Shown piece by piece: positions 27,201-42,200 of a stretch of DNA of 64,000 bases. Source of the DNA: Dastarcus helophoroides (Eukaryota > Arthropoda > Insecta > Coleoptera > Bothrideridae); the NCBI GenBank assembly GCA_028583605.1, contig CM053330.1:19803539-19867538 (forward strand). Reading direction: 5' to 3'. Position 1 is the first letter of the stretch, and each line of letters begins with the position of its first letter. The position numbers were made by a program, and so were the translations under genes. The notes beneath the pieces are model-generated. The model worked only from the letters and a program-made list of their open reading frames with translations. It did not search any database and was not told the origin of the DNA.

Positions 27201-30200
27201 TTGGATGAGTCGATATGCAAAATATGTAGAATTAACTTAAAATATTCAAATATATTTTTAAGAATTTGTATTTATTTTCTTATTAACAAGTGTTTCATGG
27301 GCAGCACACCACTTATATTTATAAATAAATAGCTCACTCAGCAACCTGAAACGGATATATTAAAACTATGGTCATAAAAAAATATAAAAAATCTTCTCGG
27401 TGTTATAAATTATAGATACTTCTTGAAACTCCATGTAATTTTAGAATATCTCTTTCTAGCTTCAATTAAACTAAGTAAATGTTCAAAACATTTTTCGTCC
27501 ATTCTTATTCGCCCCGTAACTGCCTTTTCGAAGTTTCTAATTCATTAGATTTCAACTGCCTTCTCTATAATCGAGATCTCGCTCACTAACATCTATTTCT
27601 ATATAAATAAACAGCCACTGCTATATAACATAAGACTGCTCATCGTTTCTTTGTAAGAGTCCCCTGTGCGAGATTCCATTCTTAAAGAAAAATCAATTTT
27701 ATGGAACAAATAACCTCCAAAACTGACAGATCAAGTTCGTAGTAGAAAAAAAGTAATAAGGGACTATCAAGGAGATGAGTAGAGACATTAAATTGTATGT
27801 TTGCGTTTCGCTCGAGGCGTGTGTCTTTATTACATGACTCGCTGCCAATCTCGCGTTATTTTAATTCTGTTGCGGGATCTATTTATAGGCACATGTACCT
27901 ACGAGACACTAGACTGTGTCGATAGTTCAAATTAACGTTACTGGTGACGCGAAACCATTCGTTTGTCCCCTATTTTTAGTCGCTCCACGCGCCTAAAGAA
28001 GTTTTCACTTCAAAAATAGCTGTAACTGTAATGTTCAAAAAAATATTTGCACTACTGTAAAGAAAATGAAATTATCTTTTAAATGACGCACCACAAAACA
28101 TGCTGTACAATAGGTTGTCCATGATTTACCAAGTTTGCTTTTTTAACTTGGGTATTCTCTAAATTATTTCGTTACAGTCTAAAAACAATTTTAGGAAAAA
28201 CAAAAAGTTTTCTGATGCCGTTTAACCCTGCCTAAATGAGTACACCTTTTCCATTTAATTAAAATAGGGTTTTTGCACTTTTCGGAAAATAATTTTTTCT
28301 TGCTTATTAGATTTAATAAATTACCAGCTGTTGTCAATTCTGCTTCTATTACGTTTCCTTTATATGGAAAAGTTTTCATATTATGGTTGAATGATTTAAA
28401 TTTTCATGTACTGCCATTGTGTGTTTTCAAAAATAATTTTTTTCCTACAAAATTATTATACTTATGGTATGACAAAGTTTAGGTAAAAAAAATACTTCTT
28501 CCGAGAATGTATCGAATTCATGAACTACTTAAAATGTTCGACGTTTTGTCCTCCATTGTACAGGACTTCTTCAAGAATAAGTGAACACTCAATTCAATAG
28601 AGAAAAAGTACGGTACCTTATTATGTCAACCTACCAGAGGTGAAACTCTTCAAAAATAAAAATGACACAAAAAGACAAGATAGGAAAGGCAGAATGATCA
28701 CGGTAATTCAATATGTCAACCATACCAGAGGCAACACTCTTCGATCAAAGCATAAACTAAAATATAATATTTAAATACACCGAAGAAAGGTTGAGTAGTC
28801 AGTTAATAAAAAAAAAGCGAAATTATTGGAGAAAAATGGAAAAAATAAATTTCAAAAATTCGATCTCTAGCACATGAAAATTAACCTTTTGCTTCCTAAA
28901 ATTCCACTAAAGCAGGAAACTTTTCAAATTTACTCTAGGCGTCCAATATAAAAGTTTGCAGCGGATTCTGGGTGTAGCTTGAATTTTAGAATTGAAGAAA
29001 ACTGCGATTTTTAGCACTTATTTCAGTTTATGCGGAAATGTCGCATCCTATAGAAAAGCTTATTCATACCAAAATTAAAGAGCATTAAATTTCACATCAA
29101 ACGACTTACTTTAAACTTAAAAGTGGTTCAGACGTTTAGTCAGTATCGATCGTCAAAATTCGGCAAATACCAAGTTGCCCAAAAAATTAGTTATGCTTCC
29201 CAAAATTTATAAAATAAACTTTTACTCCAATTTAGAAACTTTTCCATATAAAGATATCATAACAGAAGCAGAATCAATAACATTTGGTAGGTTATTGAAT
29301 ATAATAAGCAAGAAAAAAAATATTTTCCAAAAAGTGCAAAATCCCCATGTTAATTAAATGGGAAAAGTATTGTTATTTAGGTAGGGTTAAACGCCATCGA
29401 AAAAAGGTTTTTGCTTTTCTAAAATTGTTTTTAGACTGCAAAGAAACAATCTAGAGGTTACCCAAGGTACCTTGTGGTTGGAAGAAGGTGTAAATTTAAA
29501 CATTTATTTACACGTCAAATAATGACATTATGAATGTATTTTCTGAAGTGTATCTGAATTCTAGCTAAAACTCACTACTAATCTAGATATCTTGCTGTTA
29601 CGGGACTTTTAGGACACAGTGTACATGCAAATGTTCATATTGTAAATTTAGGTAAATTTATAGCATCCATCTAAGATTAAACGAGTTAAATATTAAGAGA
29701 CAAGTATCTACAGATAATTAAAAAATATTCTATAAAATATTATGTGATTTTAAATTTTAATATATTAACTTTTTCTGTTTTATGTGATACTTAACTGCAA
29801 ATCCCTAAACTCTCCTGTGTGATAGAGCCTGCTTAAACAAAACTTATGTCGAGTAATTTTTGCCATGTCAATGAAGCGACAAACAAGAATTTTATTCTAC
29901 ACTGTATTAAAATTAATGATCGGGAATGATTGTTGTTAATGGAAAATTTGGAGGGGTATCTAATAAAAATATGAAATGAAAAATTCACTCCATTAACACA
30001 ACTGTTATTAGGTAACTTATTTAGAAACTGTATACATATCGAAAAATTGGTGACACAAAAAAATATAAATTAACAAAAGACATTATTAAAGTTATGCAAA
30101 ATGTCTCAAGTACATCGTACATTAGAATTGTAATAGAACCTACTTCGATTAAAATTTTGAAAAACTGCATATCAGCATTTTCGTACCATGTATATAATTA

Positions 30201-33200
30201 AAAAAAACACTCCTAATATTTACTTTGTAGAACTCACGGTTATACCGGAAGTTGAATAAACCTTTCTAATTTTAAAAAATATACCCGGTGTAAGACTCAA
30301 TTTTTGAATTTATCGTTATATTTTAAATAAGTTTTTTTTTCTGCAGATTGTCTTTATTTTTAGTGAGTTTTGAGGTATTTGCAATTTATTTTCTTAAAAA
30401 ATATCTTTTATTCACTTTTATTGATATTTTTGGGTAAGCGCTCTTAATGAATCGAGATATAAAATTCATTTTACTCGAAAACCGCTGACAACATCGAATT
30501 TTGGCAAAAGTACCATTTTAATCTAAAAATGTTTGTAGTTTATATTTTTGCTAAGAAATTGCTACAAAAGTGCACACAAAATAAATAAGACGCGTTTTAA
30601 GCACCATCGACCATAATATACCCGCCACTGGTTAAGTTGTGTTAATTAATTCTTATATTTTTGGAAAGAACACGAAAGGGTATAGAGTTATACCAAATTT
30701 CTTCAATTATCGGTACACGTTTCGCAACTTGTAATTAAAAACTATAATCAGGAACTAACCTTTCTTTTTACGGCAATATATAGATTTTTCGTCGTTTTTT
30801 GGGTTCTAAAATACCAATCTCATTTTATGGTACTACATTTAAGATAATCTTGTATATTAAAGTTATGTATTTGTTGTTCGTTTATAACGAACACCCGGCT
30901 ATAACGAATTATTTAGAGGTCCCATTGATGATTCGTTATATCCGAAGTTCACTGCAATTATAGAAAATAAAAATTTTACTCTCAAAACATAATTCATTAA
31001 GCATTTTCAACAAATATTGACTATTAGTAATAACTGATAAATTATCAGTGACAGTAAGTAGTATATCTATGTGTGTATATATACATTTGTTAGAATGCCC
31101 ATAATTTTGGTTTTAGTTCCTATGGTATTTGGGTCTTAATATTCCAAATTTTTATCATACTTATTGAGTTATGGATGCTTTTCTTAGTTTATTTTAAATA
31201 AATATCTTACCTTTGGGGTATACATATGAGCAAGGCCCGCACTTGCTCCCTTAAGGGTTATCCCTCTTATAAAAAATATAGTTAATACTAGATACGGGAA
31301 CATTGAGGTAAAATACACCACCTGAAACACTTAGTAAATAATGATCTGTAAACATAAGGAAACCAAAGTCGACTTACCTTTCCAGAACTCTGGATTCCCT
31401 TCATCACAATAAAAAATACTACAATCCATGATAATAACAGACATAAAACTATCCACCATTTGGGCGCACCTGGATCATCTATACTTGGAGATGCGTCCAA
31501 TGTGGTTCGATACCAAAAATAGGCTGTCGCTGACGACAGATCACATTCTCTAACTACTGTTCCGTTTTTATAATTTGGGCAGTCTTGCCATGGTAAAGGA
31601 TACTACAAGGTTTAGTTTTAAATATAAATACTACTCGTTTTTTATATTACTTACCTGAAAACTGTTAAAAAAATAATAAAAACACCAAGTAATAATAACA
31701 TTGTAATAAAGAGCTACGAAAAATGTAACTATACAGGAAGCGATTCCTATTCCACCCAACCAGGGGTGGATGGTGTTCCAGACACCTAAGGAACCCAATC
31801 TCATCTTTTGGCCGATGCCAAGTTCGATCAGGAAGAGCGGTATACCCTCCAAAATCAACATCACAGCAAATGGAATTAGAAATGCACCTGAAACAAAAAA
31901 GGAAGGTTTTTGTAAAATGTTTTTACATTTAACCAAACAGACTCAATTATTATTAAATCTAGTTTATTGAAACATTAAATTTTAAAACACGACCGCTGGC
32001 CATGGTTGGCTCTATTACAATGACGTGCCAAAAAATAAGACTTTTTGCCATAAAAATGACTATATCTCCGGTAATTTTTCACCAAACAGTGATCCAATAG
32101 AGCGCAAGAGCCTAAGATGAGTAATTTATTATTTTCTATTTATTGTAAAATACTAGAATTTATCACATTTTTAAGCACAAAATAATGATATCCTAATTAA
32201 CTAGTACTTGTGAATTACTTGAAATAAAGTGTGCATAAGTTTTATTTCATTATGAGAACATTTAAATAAGTTGGTGTGCTTAGAACTATGCACCTAGCCT
32301 GGCTGTTGTGCGATTCATATCAAAGGCATCAACGGCATACGAAGAAACAAAAAAATTACAGCACACCGTGTTAAAGTTAGCGCAGTACGCCGCTCGCCGA
32401 TGCGACGTTGCCACAGGATGAGACGAGTCAGAGTTTGAAGTGTGTATTTATGGTTTATGAGTTAATATTTCCGTAACAACTTTTGTGTCTTAATTTTGTT
32501 TCGAAATAATGGATAGATTTTCATCATTCATATTTCGATTATCTAATTATTAGCATAAAAAGAAAAAACATATGAGTTATGAATTTTATTATGTGTTCGC
32601 AATCAATCTGGCAGCAGCATATGTTGTTATATCTGTCTGCGCTGTCTGTTATTGTTTGATTGGCCGAAATATTTAAACGAATTTTAAAATTAGTGACATA
32701 GACTGACAGTTTTAAAGGTTTAAAACTAAAAATGTTTAATCATTTAAATTAGAATGAAAGCTACCAAGATGTTTTGTGTATTATTATTAGGCATTATTGT
32801 TTAACGAGAAAGAAAGAAGTAATTAATTGTGAAATGATAAATGCTAAATGCGTACGTGGCGGCCGATCTAATTGCGATTGCTAATTGTTCGGCTTACAGG
32901 CCTAATTGCTAATAGTACCGTTATTCACAAAAAGAAAGCAGTACCGAATCTAGGACCTAATTATTAATTTGTTGATTTGGTATTTGATTCTAATTATTAA
33001 AAAAATAGTTGCCTGAATAAACACCCCTTGACTATATAAATATAAACACGCTTCACTAATTATGACATTGTCGGTATGCGTCACAATTTGAAGTGTATGT
33101 TGGTCAGTGTTAATATTTAACTATTAATATTTTTTGCATCTGCGCACCCCCTGTCAAAAAGTCACCAGCCGCCTCTGGCACCAAGTCAGTTATATAATGT

Positions 33201-36200
33201 AGCTTTTTGAATAAAAGGCAGTTTTCTCTATACGATGATACTATTTGCTACATTTTTAAATATCGATTAACTCCAAAATTCGTCGTTGAAAAACGAACTG
33301 TCGGTCTGTAAGTATGCTATTACGTTACAGGTCGCAATTCTTGACTAATTTTTTTCATTCCTGTCTATAACGATTTAAAATTTCTCAGAATAAAACCCGA
33401 TCGATTTTGGAAGTGATTGATAAAATAGTTTAAATTTTATTAAAGAAAAACCTAGTTTATTAGAAAAATATCAACCTTAGAAATCTCCGATCCTTCTAAT
33501 TTTATACATATTGTAGGTGAAGCTCGTCTTATGTACAGTGTAAAAGAGTAAAACCTAATTCTCTATCATTTTCGAGAAAAATTAGTTTAGCGAAATTCCT
33601 TTTTATTTCATGGAAATTTTGTTGTGCCTTTTGTTCCAATGATGACGAAATAATGATAAATATGTCAAAACTAACACATCAAAGCTATTTATTTCAGAAC
33701 TGTCATCGCCCAAAAATAATAATCAGCATGCGAGGTCGCTGAAAATTATCTCGAATTACGCAATCGAAATGAAATGTACTGTAATATAGTTGTCATGGAA
33801 ATAGGAGCTGCACCAACTACGTACTGACTTAATGGACAATTTTGGCTGTAAATCCTCACAATATAGCTATTAATGTAACGAGATTATTATGCGATTTATA
33901 ATAATCGAGGACGTTGCCAGGCGACGAGGCCTTAACCGAGTCGTCTGACCACGTCCAAGATTGCTAATCGCTAATAATCCAGTGCATTCAAAACTTTATC
34001 GTATCACTAACAACGATGACATAAAACAGTCAACAAGCTTTTAAAATGAAATTTGTATTTAGGGTATTATGATAGGTAACTAACATATTATAATTGTTAC
34101 TAACGTATTATGTGCTACTAAGTTATTATGAAGCTGCTAAATATTATGAGGTTAGTCATTAGATAATTACCAATACAAATTTAATTTTAAGGACACTGAA
34201 TTTTCAATGATACCATAACGTTCATTAAATAAGATGCTTATTGCCAAATAAAATGCCACTGTAACTAGTGATATAGGAATTGCAATATGTTGAGAAATAT
34301 TGTTTGTGAAAGGCATTTGGCATAAGTTATGTTTATGATATGAACAGTGTTGGAGAAAAAAAGTAAATTTTTACTATGTGTTGAGCTTGAAGAGAAACCT
34401 TTTGCCTTTCTGCAAAAATTTAACTTCTGAATCACGATAAATCGGGTGCTAAAGCTATGCTTCGATTTGTGACGAGTTCATTATCTGTTTCTGCATTTAA
34501 CCTTCAAAAAATTTAATTTATCCTATCATTAGGGGATTGTATGATCAAATTTTAATTATTTTTAATTTTACATGATATAAACTGTACACCACGTATCCTT
34601 TGGAATTTTATTTACTTGTACGCCAATATGGATTTTCAGGACAGAAATAATTATAATTTTATAATAAATCAATCCGAATTTGTTATTTTTTATACTATTA
34701 ACATCAACCAATATGTGCCTACGTCAGTTGATCTTTGTGTGAGGTATGTGATTACGCTACAGATTACAATTTTTGACTTATTGCGCACTATGGTTCGCTT
34801 CTTAATCGAATAATGTCAAAAACTTAACTTTCCGATCCGTTTTAAAATTGCTTTGAGTTCTGTCTGTCGATCTCTGTGTAAGTATGTGATCAAGCAGGTC
34901 GCAATTCTTGAGCAATTTTTGAGATTCATTTTTCTATCGATCCGAAATTTCTCAGAATAGAGGTCGATATAATTTGGAAAGTATTGCCTAAATAGTTTAA
35001 ATAATAGTGCAGTTTATTAGGGAAATACAAATATATAAACCGGAGGCCTTTATAACTTTTATAGATGCTGTAGGTCAGATTTTTTTCAAGTAGCTGTAAA
35101 ATGGTAGGACGTAGTTCACATTTGTTTTAGAGAACAATTCATCTAATGAATATTTTTTTTTTCATTACAAATTGTTTTATGCTATTCATTCAGGTAATCT
35201 GTATGTTAACAATCCATTCGCGAAGGATAACCTGATAATAGCTTGGGGACACTGCGAGTAAGAGGCGGAAATGAATAGAGAAGGTGATGAACAACTGGTT
35301 TAAACAAATTCAAGTTCCCGTCGAACATTTTCGCTCAGCAGCCAATTAGAAAAACTTTACAGGAAAATTATTTCTAGATGTCAGTTCACACTGTATCAAA
35401 ATGGGCTGCATATAAATTGGTAGTTTCCAGATATGCCTTGTGAAAATTGTTCTTGAACAAATGAGCCGCCAATTATTGCTAATTTGCGCTGACAGTGTGT
35501 GCGAGCGGCTTTTATGACAATTCTATAAATCAAATATGCCAACAGCCATTCTGCTGAGACTAGTTAAAGTATTATCCTCACGTACGAAATAATTTTTTTT
35601 TCCACAGAAATTCACAAGTATTTCCACTTGCTACAATCTCATGAATGAACAGCAAAACCGAATTGGTACAACTTTATCTCTCTGAAGATGATAGCTTGGC
35701 TACCGAAACGCATTAGAGCAAGCTTTGTGTTTTTTAATCTTTCTTGGTTTCAGGGGACAAGATTTGTATTTCAATTTTTGAAGATAACCACGGACCAGTC
35801 CGTTCGTTCCATCAACTTTATCAGAAACTTTGGATGGGAGTTCAAATTAAACGTAAAATTTTATTATTTGTTTATTGTATTTAGTGCTAAATATTTATGA
35901 ATTATAATTATCGAACATTTCCATCAAGTAAGACTTTAAAACACCAACTATTTAAAGCCAAGTTTAATTTAAAATATAAAATTTGAAATAATGTGATATT
36001 ATTATTTTATTTCTTGTTCAATTTAATGCCAAGTTATGAAAATAAGGTATTTAATATTTGCCACCGCGCAGCCCCATACAAATCACAATGGCTTTCCTGA
36101 GGTGGTATTTCTACGGTTACTCCAATCATTCAGTAAAAACAAAATACATCCAATATTCCTAAGAATCTATACACATGTGCTTACTCCGCCACATTTAATA

Positions 36201-39200
36201 CCTTCGGTCTATTTTTAGAAACAAACTTTTGTGATTTACTCTTTAGAGGTTTTAAAGATAGACCCAGAATATTTTCATTTCATTAGAATATAATCCTCAA
36301 GCTTCACAGCTTAACAGGGAAAAATGCCATTAAGGGTAGAGCAGAGGAAAAATTAAAATTTAAAAAGTAAATACAGGTTTTTTTCATCCCCACTTGTATT
36401 ACTTAGGAGATTAAATATCTCCTTTGTTTCATTTATGTCGAAGCACATAAACATGTGTATCGTGTGATACTCCTGTCAACTCAAGAATTGCAGCATTTCG
36501 TCAGCCAAATCTTTACCTCTTTTCTAACAGACACATACATGTGTTATTTGCAAAGGAGCTTAATCTCTTTGATGATTGTATAAATAGAAAAATTCGTGTC
36601 CCTTTCCTGTAAGTTAATTAAGGTTAAATTTGAGTGATGTTTCCTAGTAGGTAATTAATATTATCACAGTTTTTTGTATTATATCTCGTTTTTAGGATTT
36701 CCTAATTCAAAAGTAAATAAATTGAACTATTCTAATCGCACTCCTGTATGCTTTGGTCCGCCTGTCTCTCCGTCACAGAGGTTGCTCTCCAAAATTATTT
36801 AACGTAGAAATTTAAAATTTTATATGAAAATAGGTATTACTAACGCATACATAATATTGCCAGTCAATAGTTATAAAAAATATTTAAGTTAAAATGGGGG
36901 GAAGTTAATTTTGTACAAAGAAAAAAATCAAGTTTTAGTTGACATATCGTGGGCTGCTGTTAGAGATTTTAAACGGTCCTTTTTACAATTTTTTGTTCAA
37001 TGATATAAATGATAAACCTTAAATTTTGCACGACCTGACCACTCTCTCTGATCTTCTGGAATGCTATGTATAAATAAAACTTAGAGTTTAATAGGGTTAG
37101 TACAGACTGGCTCATGAATTACCGTAAAAATGCAAATTTTTTCATTATTATATTAGCTTCTGAGAAAAAATATTTTATATAAAAATAGGTACTTATTTTC
37201 CAAAGCTTTTTATCCTACGTAATTTTTAGAACATATAATTTATATTTTTTAGCGATTAGAGATAGAAATATTTTGATTATAGATTGTAGAAATAAAAATA
37301 AGTATAGAATATTAATTCCTCTCAAATGAAAAACGATAGTTACCCAAAGCATAAAACCTATCATTGTGAATGCCTTTTATTTGAGACATTCTATAGTGCT
37401 AATTGCTAATGCCATTTTGATAAATGTTGTGATCAACTGTATAAAAAACTCTACATCTGTAAACCATTGCTTGAAATGAGTTCCTTAATAACAAAGCATA
37501 TAGTTTACCACAAACTTAAGCTCAAGGAGAAACAGTTTTAGCCAATATATTTACCAATATGGTTACGAAAGCCTTCCATGACCGAGTCAGTAAAAGATAT
37601 ACTTTTTCCGACATTCGATCATGTCAAAGAATTAAAGAAAAAGTGCTTACTCTCATAGGAGTTTTCTTTAGGAGCAAAAAAAGACAAAAAAATGAAAAAA
37701 AAAACAAATTCAAGGCATTAGAGTATGCAACTCAGATGTCGATTAAACTAGAGGCGAAACTTAAGAATTGGAAAATGGCACGAGAGACAAGATTGTTAAG
37801 ACAGAAGATCAAGGTAACTTAGTATGAAAACCATGCCACGACACTATTATCGCTATTATCATGACCACTGACAGAACTCCCCCTAAACAAAAAACGAAAC
37901 AGAAGAGTTCGGTGACTCAATATATGAAGAATTTTATGAAGCGGTCTAATTGCGGAATAAGAATATATTTTTTTACGTAATATGATTATGGAATGCTTCG
38001 GTATTATTCATTATTTTCTTAATTACCGCACAATCAAATGTGTATAAGACATAAAAATTGGCATGTAGGCACATAAATAAAAAATATTTTAATTTGGTCT
38101 ATTAGCTAGTCACTGCGGTACTAGTACGGAACCCTAAATGTGTGAATTCGATTCAGTCTTGGTCAACTTTTGTTAGAAAGACTAGATGTTGTTAATGAAT
38201 GTGATATATCAGAAAAATATCCAAAGTTAAGAGAGGGTTTTCTACAATTAAATCCTTCAAATGTAACCTTTATTTTAATCATGATGAAGAACTAATCTAG
38301 ATCAAGAAAAAACAGAATCAAATTACTTATTCCTATCATTCTAAGGTTAGTACTCTGCATGAGCAAAAAAAGCTCAAGCGTCGTGCTTACTACTTGAAAT
38401 TATATGTACGCTTAGAGCGTTAATCTTAATTCTGCGGCAGAAATAACTAGGTTTTATATTAATTAGGTTTTATATATTATAAAAATTTCAATAAACATAC
38501 AATATCCAGTGATTTGATATTTTTAAGGCAGGGACTTATTTTACTATCGCATAGAAACTTAAAAATAATTTTCTAAGGATATAAACACGATTTATCCATT
38601 TACTTTGGTTTTAACGATCTTTTTCCATTTGTGTATAGGAAAACTAGGTCGAATTCCCTTACTTCTTGAACAAAAAATAAAGGCAAAGACATATTCTTTC
38701 CAATAATTTCAGCAATACTTCGCATATTAATTTTTCAGAGTGATTGTTGAAACCCCCTTTCCTTTTTGTGCAATTGAATTTCTTTTTAATTATTAATAAA
38801 TTGTCCAACAAAAATTGTTCCAATTAATTAACAATTTGTATGAAAATTGCTATAAACAAATATGTGTCATTATCGACCTTATGATCACTGAAGTCAAATA
38901 TTCTAATTTAAACTGATCCTGTAAAAAAATCCTTACTCATTGTAACCAAAATGTATGAAACTAAGTTTAAAATTCTACAAATGAAAAAGTTCAAGTCACT
39001 ATATCAGAGCAATGTTACTGTATACAGGCTGTTTTCAAATAAGATGCTAATACTGAAGAAACATTCTTTGAACGATTTTAAGAAAAAAAGTTATTATCAC
39101 AAATGTCCGAAACCGCTTTATTTTTAAGATACAAATATTTTTCCTAAATAGATTGAAACCTTTTAAAATATTTTTTTGAATTTTGGTAGATACTAACTAG

Positions 39201-42200
39201 ACATAAAAGCGCATTTGCTGCAGAACGAAATATTTACTCTATTTGCATCAGTGGCATCCGCGTCAACATGTCCTTGAGTATTGTCATGAAAAAAAATGGT
39301 ACGCCACTGCTTTTTTCCAAAACAAGTACCATTTTCATACACAAATTTTATTTCTTGGTAATAATGCCCCCTTGATTTTTTTGCCTGACGAAAGCTTTTC
39401 CGTTAAAAAATATTTTTAGTTTTAAAAACTAGAAGTTTACATAATTCATAATATGGCTTTATTAATTATTAAAAATAGTTACTTCCAAAAAAGATGTAAG
39501 TCTAACTTGATGAACATAAATTTTCATAAAGAAACCACAATGACCAAAGTTCCCTTAAAATAAGACATTAAATCCTAGCAAAGAATATTAAGCACCCGTC
39601 CAAATGCAAAGAAATGCATTTTATTTTTTTAGTCAAAACATATTCGTCGGAAGAAAAAAGTTAAAACCATATTTATTTTGGACAACTAATGAGTGGCGTG
39701 AGGTTTTTTTTTCATTTTCTTCGTCATACGAAAAAAAAATAGGGAATTATTTTTATCAAGAAATGAAAAAGGTTTATGAAACTAGTACTTATTTTGAAAA
39801 AAGTGACATACCATTTTTTTCGTTAAGAATACTGGAAGGATGTTAACGCAGACGTCACTGTTACAAGTAGAACAAATATTTTTCCTGCAAAAAATCCGTT
39901 TCTATGACTAGTTAGTATCTACCAAAATGGAAAATATTTCAAGAAGATTCAAAGTATTTAAAGAAGAACGAAATTCTTTTCTAATTTTCAGGTCCCTATA
40001 TCTTAAAAATAAAAAGGTTCCGGACCTATGTGATATGATTTTTTTTTTCTGAATATGGCCCAATCATCATTTTCGTTAAGTATTAGCATCTTATTATTAG
40101 AAAACAACCTGTAGAGTGTATATATAGCAATTAGGGGCTTAATTGCTATTTGCAATTTTTGGAGGTGCGGTGAAATTAAACGAAACGCCCTGGATCGAAA
40201 GTATCAATAATAATAATGAGCGAAAAACGTGCCGGTTAGGCATCGAATCTTATTACAATGAAAATGTGTGGCAGTCGCCACATATACACCATACACATCA
40301 CATGACGGAAGAGAATAATTCAGACACCAAATATTTTGCCTTTTTGTACATAGCCGATTGCATCGAATATGGTTCAAGGTATTTTTAAATGTAAAATCAA
40401 ATTATAACGTATACTCTTCTTGGAATTCCAACAAAAAAATAGTTGATCTAAAAGTGAAGAGGAGCTCTTTCCATTATCCAACAGCTTATGAAAAAATATC
40501 AGACAGTTATTAATTTATTTATAAAAATAACAATGAACTCGTTTTCAAAAAATATCTAAACTATTAAAAACAATGGAAAAAGTTCTGAAAAAGTTTTTTG
40601 AATTTTAATGCTCTACTCGGAAAAGAGTCCTTATTTTTTTATGGTCAAAATCATTCGAACGTTTCCAATTATATGAGTTTATATGAGTCTTAAGTAAAAA
40701 GGGTACCGGAGTAAAGCAACAACATTAGCAAGCATGAAGTTATTAGATGTTGGAGATGCATTTCAAAAGACCACAGAAATTATTTATACTCTAATATTGC
40801 TCGAAAATGTTTTTTTTCTAATAACTTAAAACGTCTAAATTGACATCATTTTAAAGCCACTAATATGCCTATATTTTAAGTTATAATGTACTGAAGTTCT
40901 ATAAAAAAAGTGAATTATGGACTACTGAAAAAATGTACTTATTGACCTTCACTAATACTTTGTACATGAAACTATTGTAGAATCTTGGCTAACCTTAAAT
41001 AAAAATTAAGATATAACTGATAAGTTTATATTTCTTTCAAGCTAAACATTGAAACCTCTGTTTTCTGATTTTTTTTAAGCAGACTTAACTTGGCACGAAA
41101 CATATCACTTAAAATAAACTTGGTATCATTGTTTTCCATTGTATTCTATCACAGGTCACAATAATAGTATTCCATTTAGGCAAAAAATTTAACTAATTTT
41201 GAATACCTTGTAAGAGTATTTTTAAGGACTCTTGTGTGCCAATCCAATCATTTAGTGTCTTATAATTTTTTTCTACATTTTTCTGTTTACATGCTACAGA
41301 CCTCGGACATGGTAATAACTCATCCTGTATTTAATTTACATAAGTTGCCAAATTGTGCCCAAGTACATCAACGCTTCTTAGCAATTTTTCACAAAGGTAT
41401 ATGAATCTCTTGTTACTTGTTATACATAAGGAAATATCTTAAAGATGAGTAAATGTTCTAGCAACCTTCAACCACCAAGATACACAGAAACTGGACTTTT
41501 AGAGATTTCGCTATGGTATATGGGATGCTTAGTTATTGCAAGAAGAGCAAAGGAACGCTCATTGTTTTCTTTCACTTTAAGGAAATTCTTAGAGAAGCTT
41601 CCAAAGGTCATTATCTTTTCGACTCAGAGAAAGATTTTAACAAGAAGTTTGAAAAATTCTAACGGTACACAAAAGGCACGATTTGGAAGCGTTATCACAC
41701 ATTAGTCACATATTTATTTTTTATGGGGAAAATTACCCTTACGCCTTTTACTGGAGATTCTCTAAAATCCTAAGGAACAATAGAGTAAACTTAAGTAATC
41801 TGACGAAGACTAGAATTGAGACAAGAACACTGTTGTAATTAAATACATTTACAGCAGGTCTACCTCGAAAGAGAATTTAAATTAATATACAATATACAGG
41901 GTCCTGCAACAGTGCGTCGGGCATCTGTAGGTCCTATAATAAAGAAGTTAGGAATTTCGTTCACATGCAGACCTTAACTCTGTACAAGAATGTATTTCAG
42001 GAAAATATAGTCACATGTATAGGGTATCTCCAAAAAGTGTGAGCCGCTGAGGGTGAATTTTTTTAAATAGAAGCCCCTGTATTTTTTTACATTTTTGGGT
42101 TCCTTTCTGACAACTTTACATATTTCTAAGATATTGTTAAATTTGGTTAGTTCGTCGGATTATTATATATGGCTCTTTGGACACTAAGATACAAGACAAA

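Larger units (their letters stand above)
35221..39022. other. Intron 1 stretch without recognised gene
   Basis: AT-rich. It holds an ~88-bp repeat (35718-35805) shared with 48601-48688. Coding-like but unrecognised sequence lies at 37559-37822 and just downstream. A tRNA-like stretch lies near 38102-38170. Confidence 0.5.

Noticed and set aside
31770..31970. 66-codon plus-strand ORF over exon 2
   Set aside because: Antisense shadow of the transporter exon.
40143..40388. 81-codon ORF with a His-rich stretch
   Set aside because: No known metal-binding spacing or family pattern, starts directly after FB-4, no supporting context.
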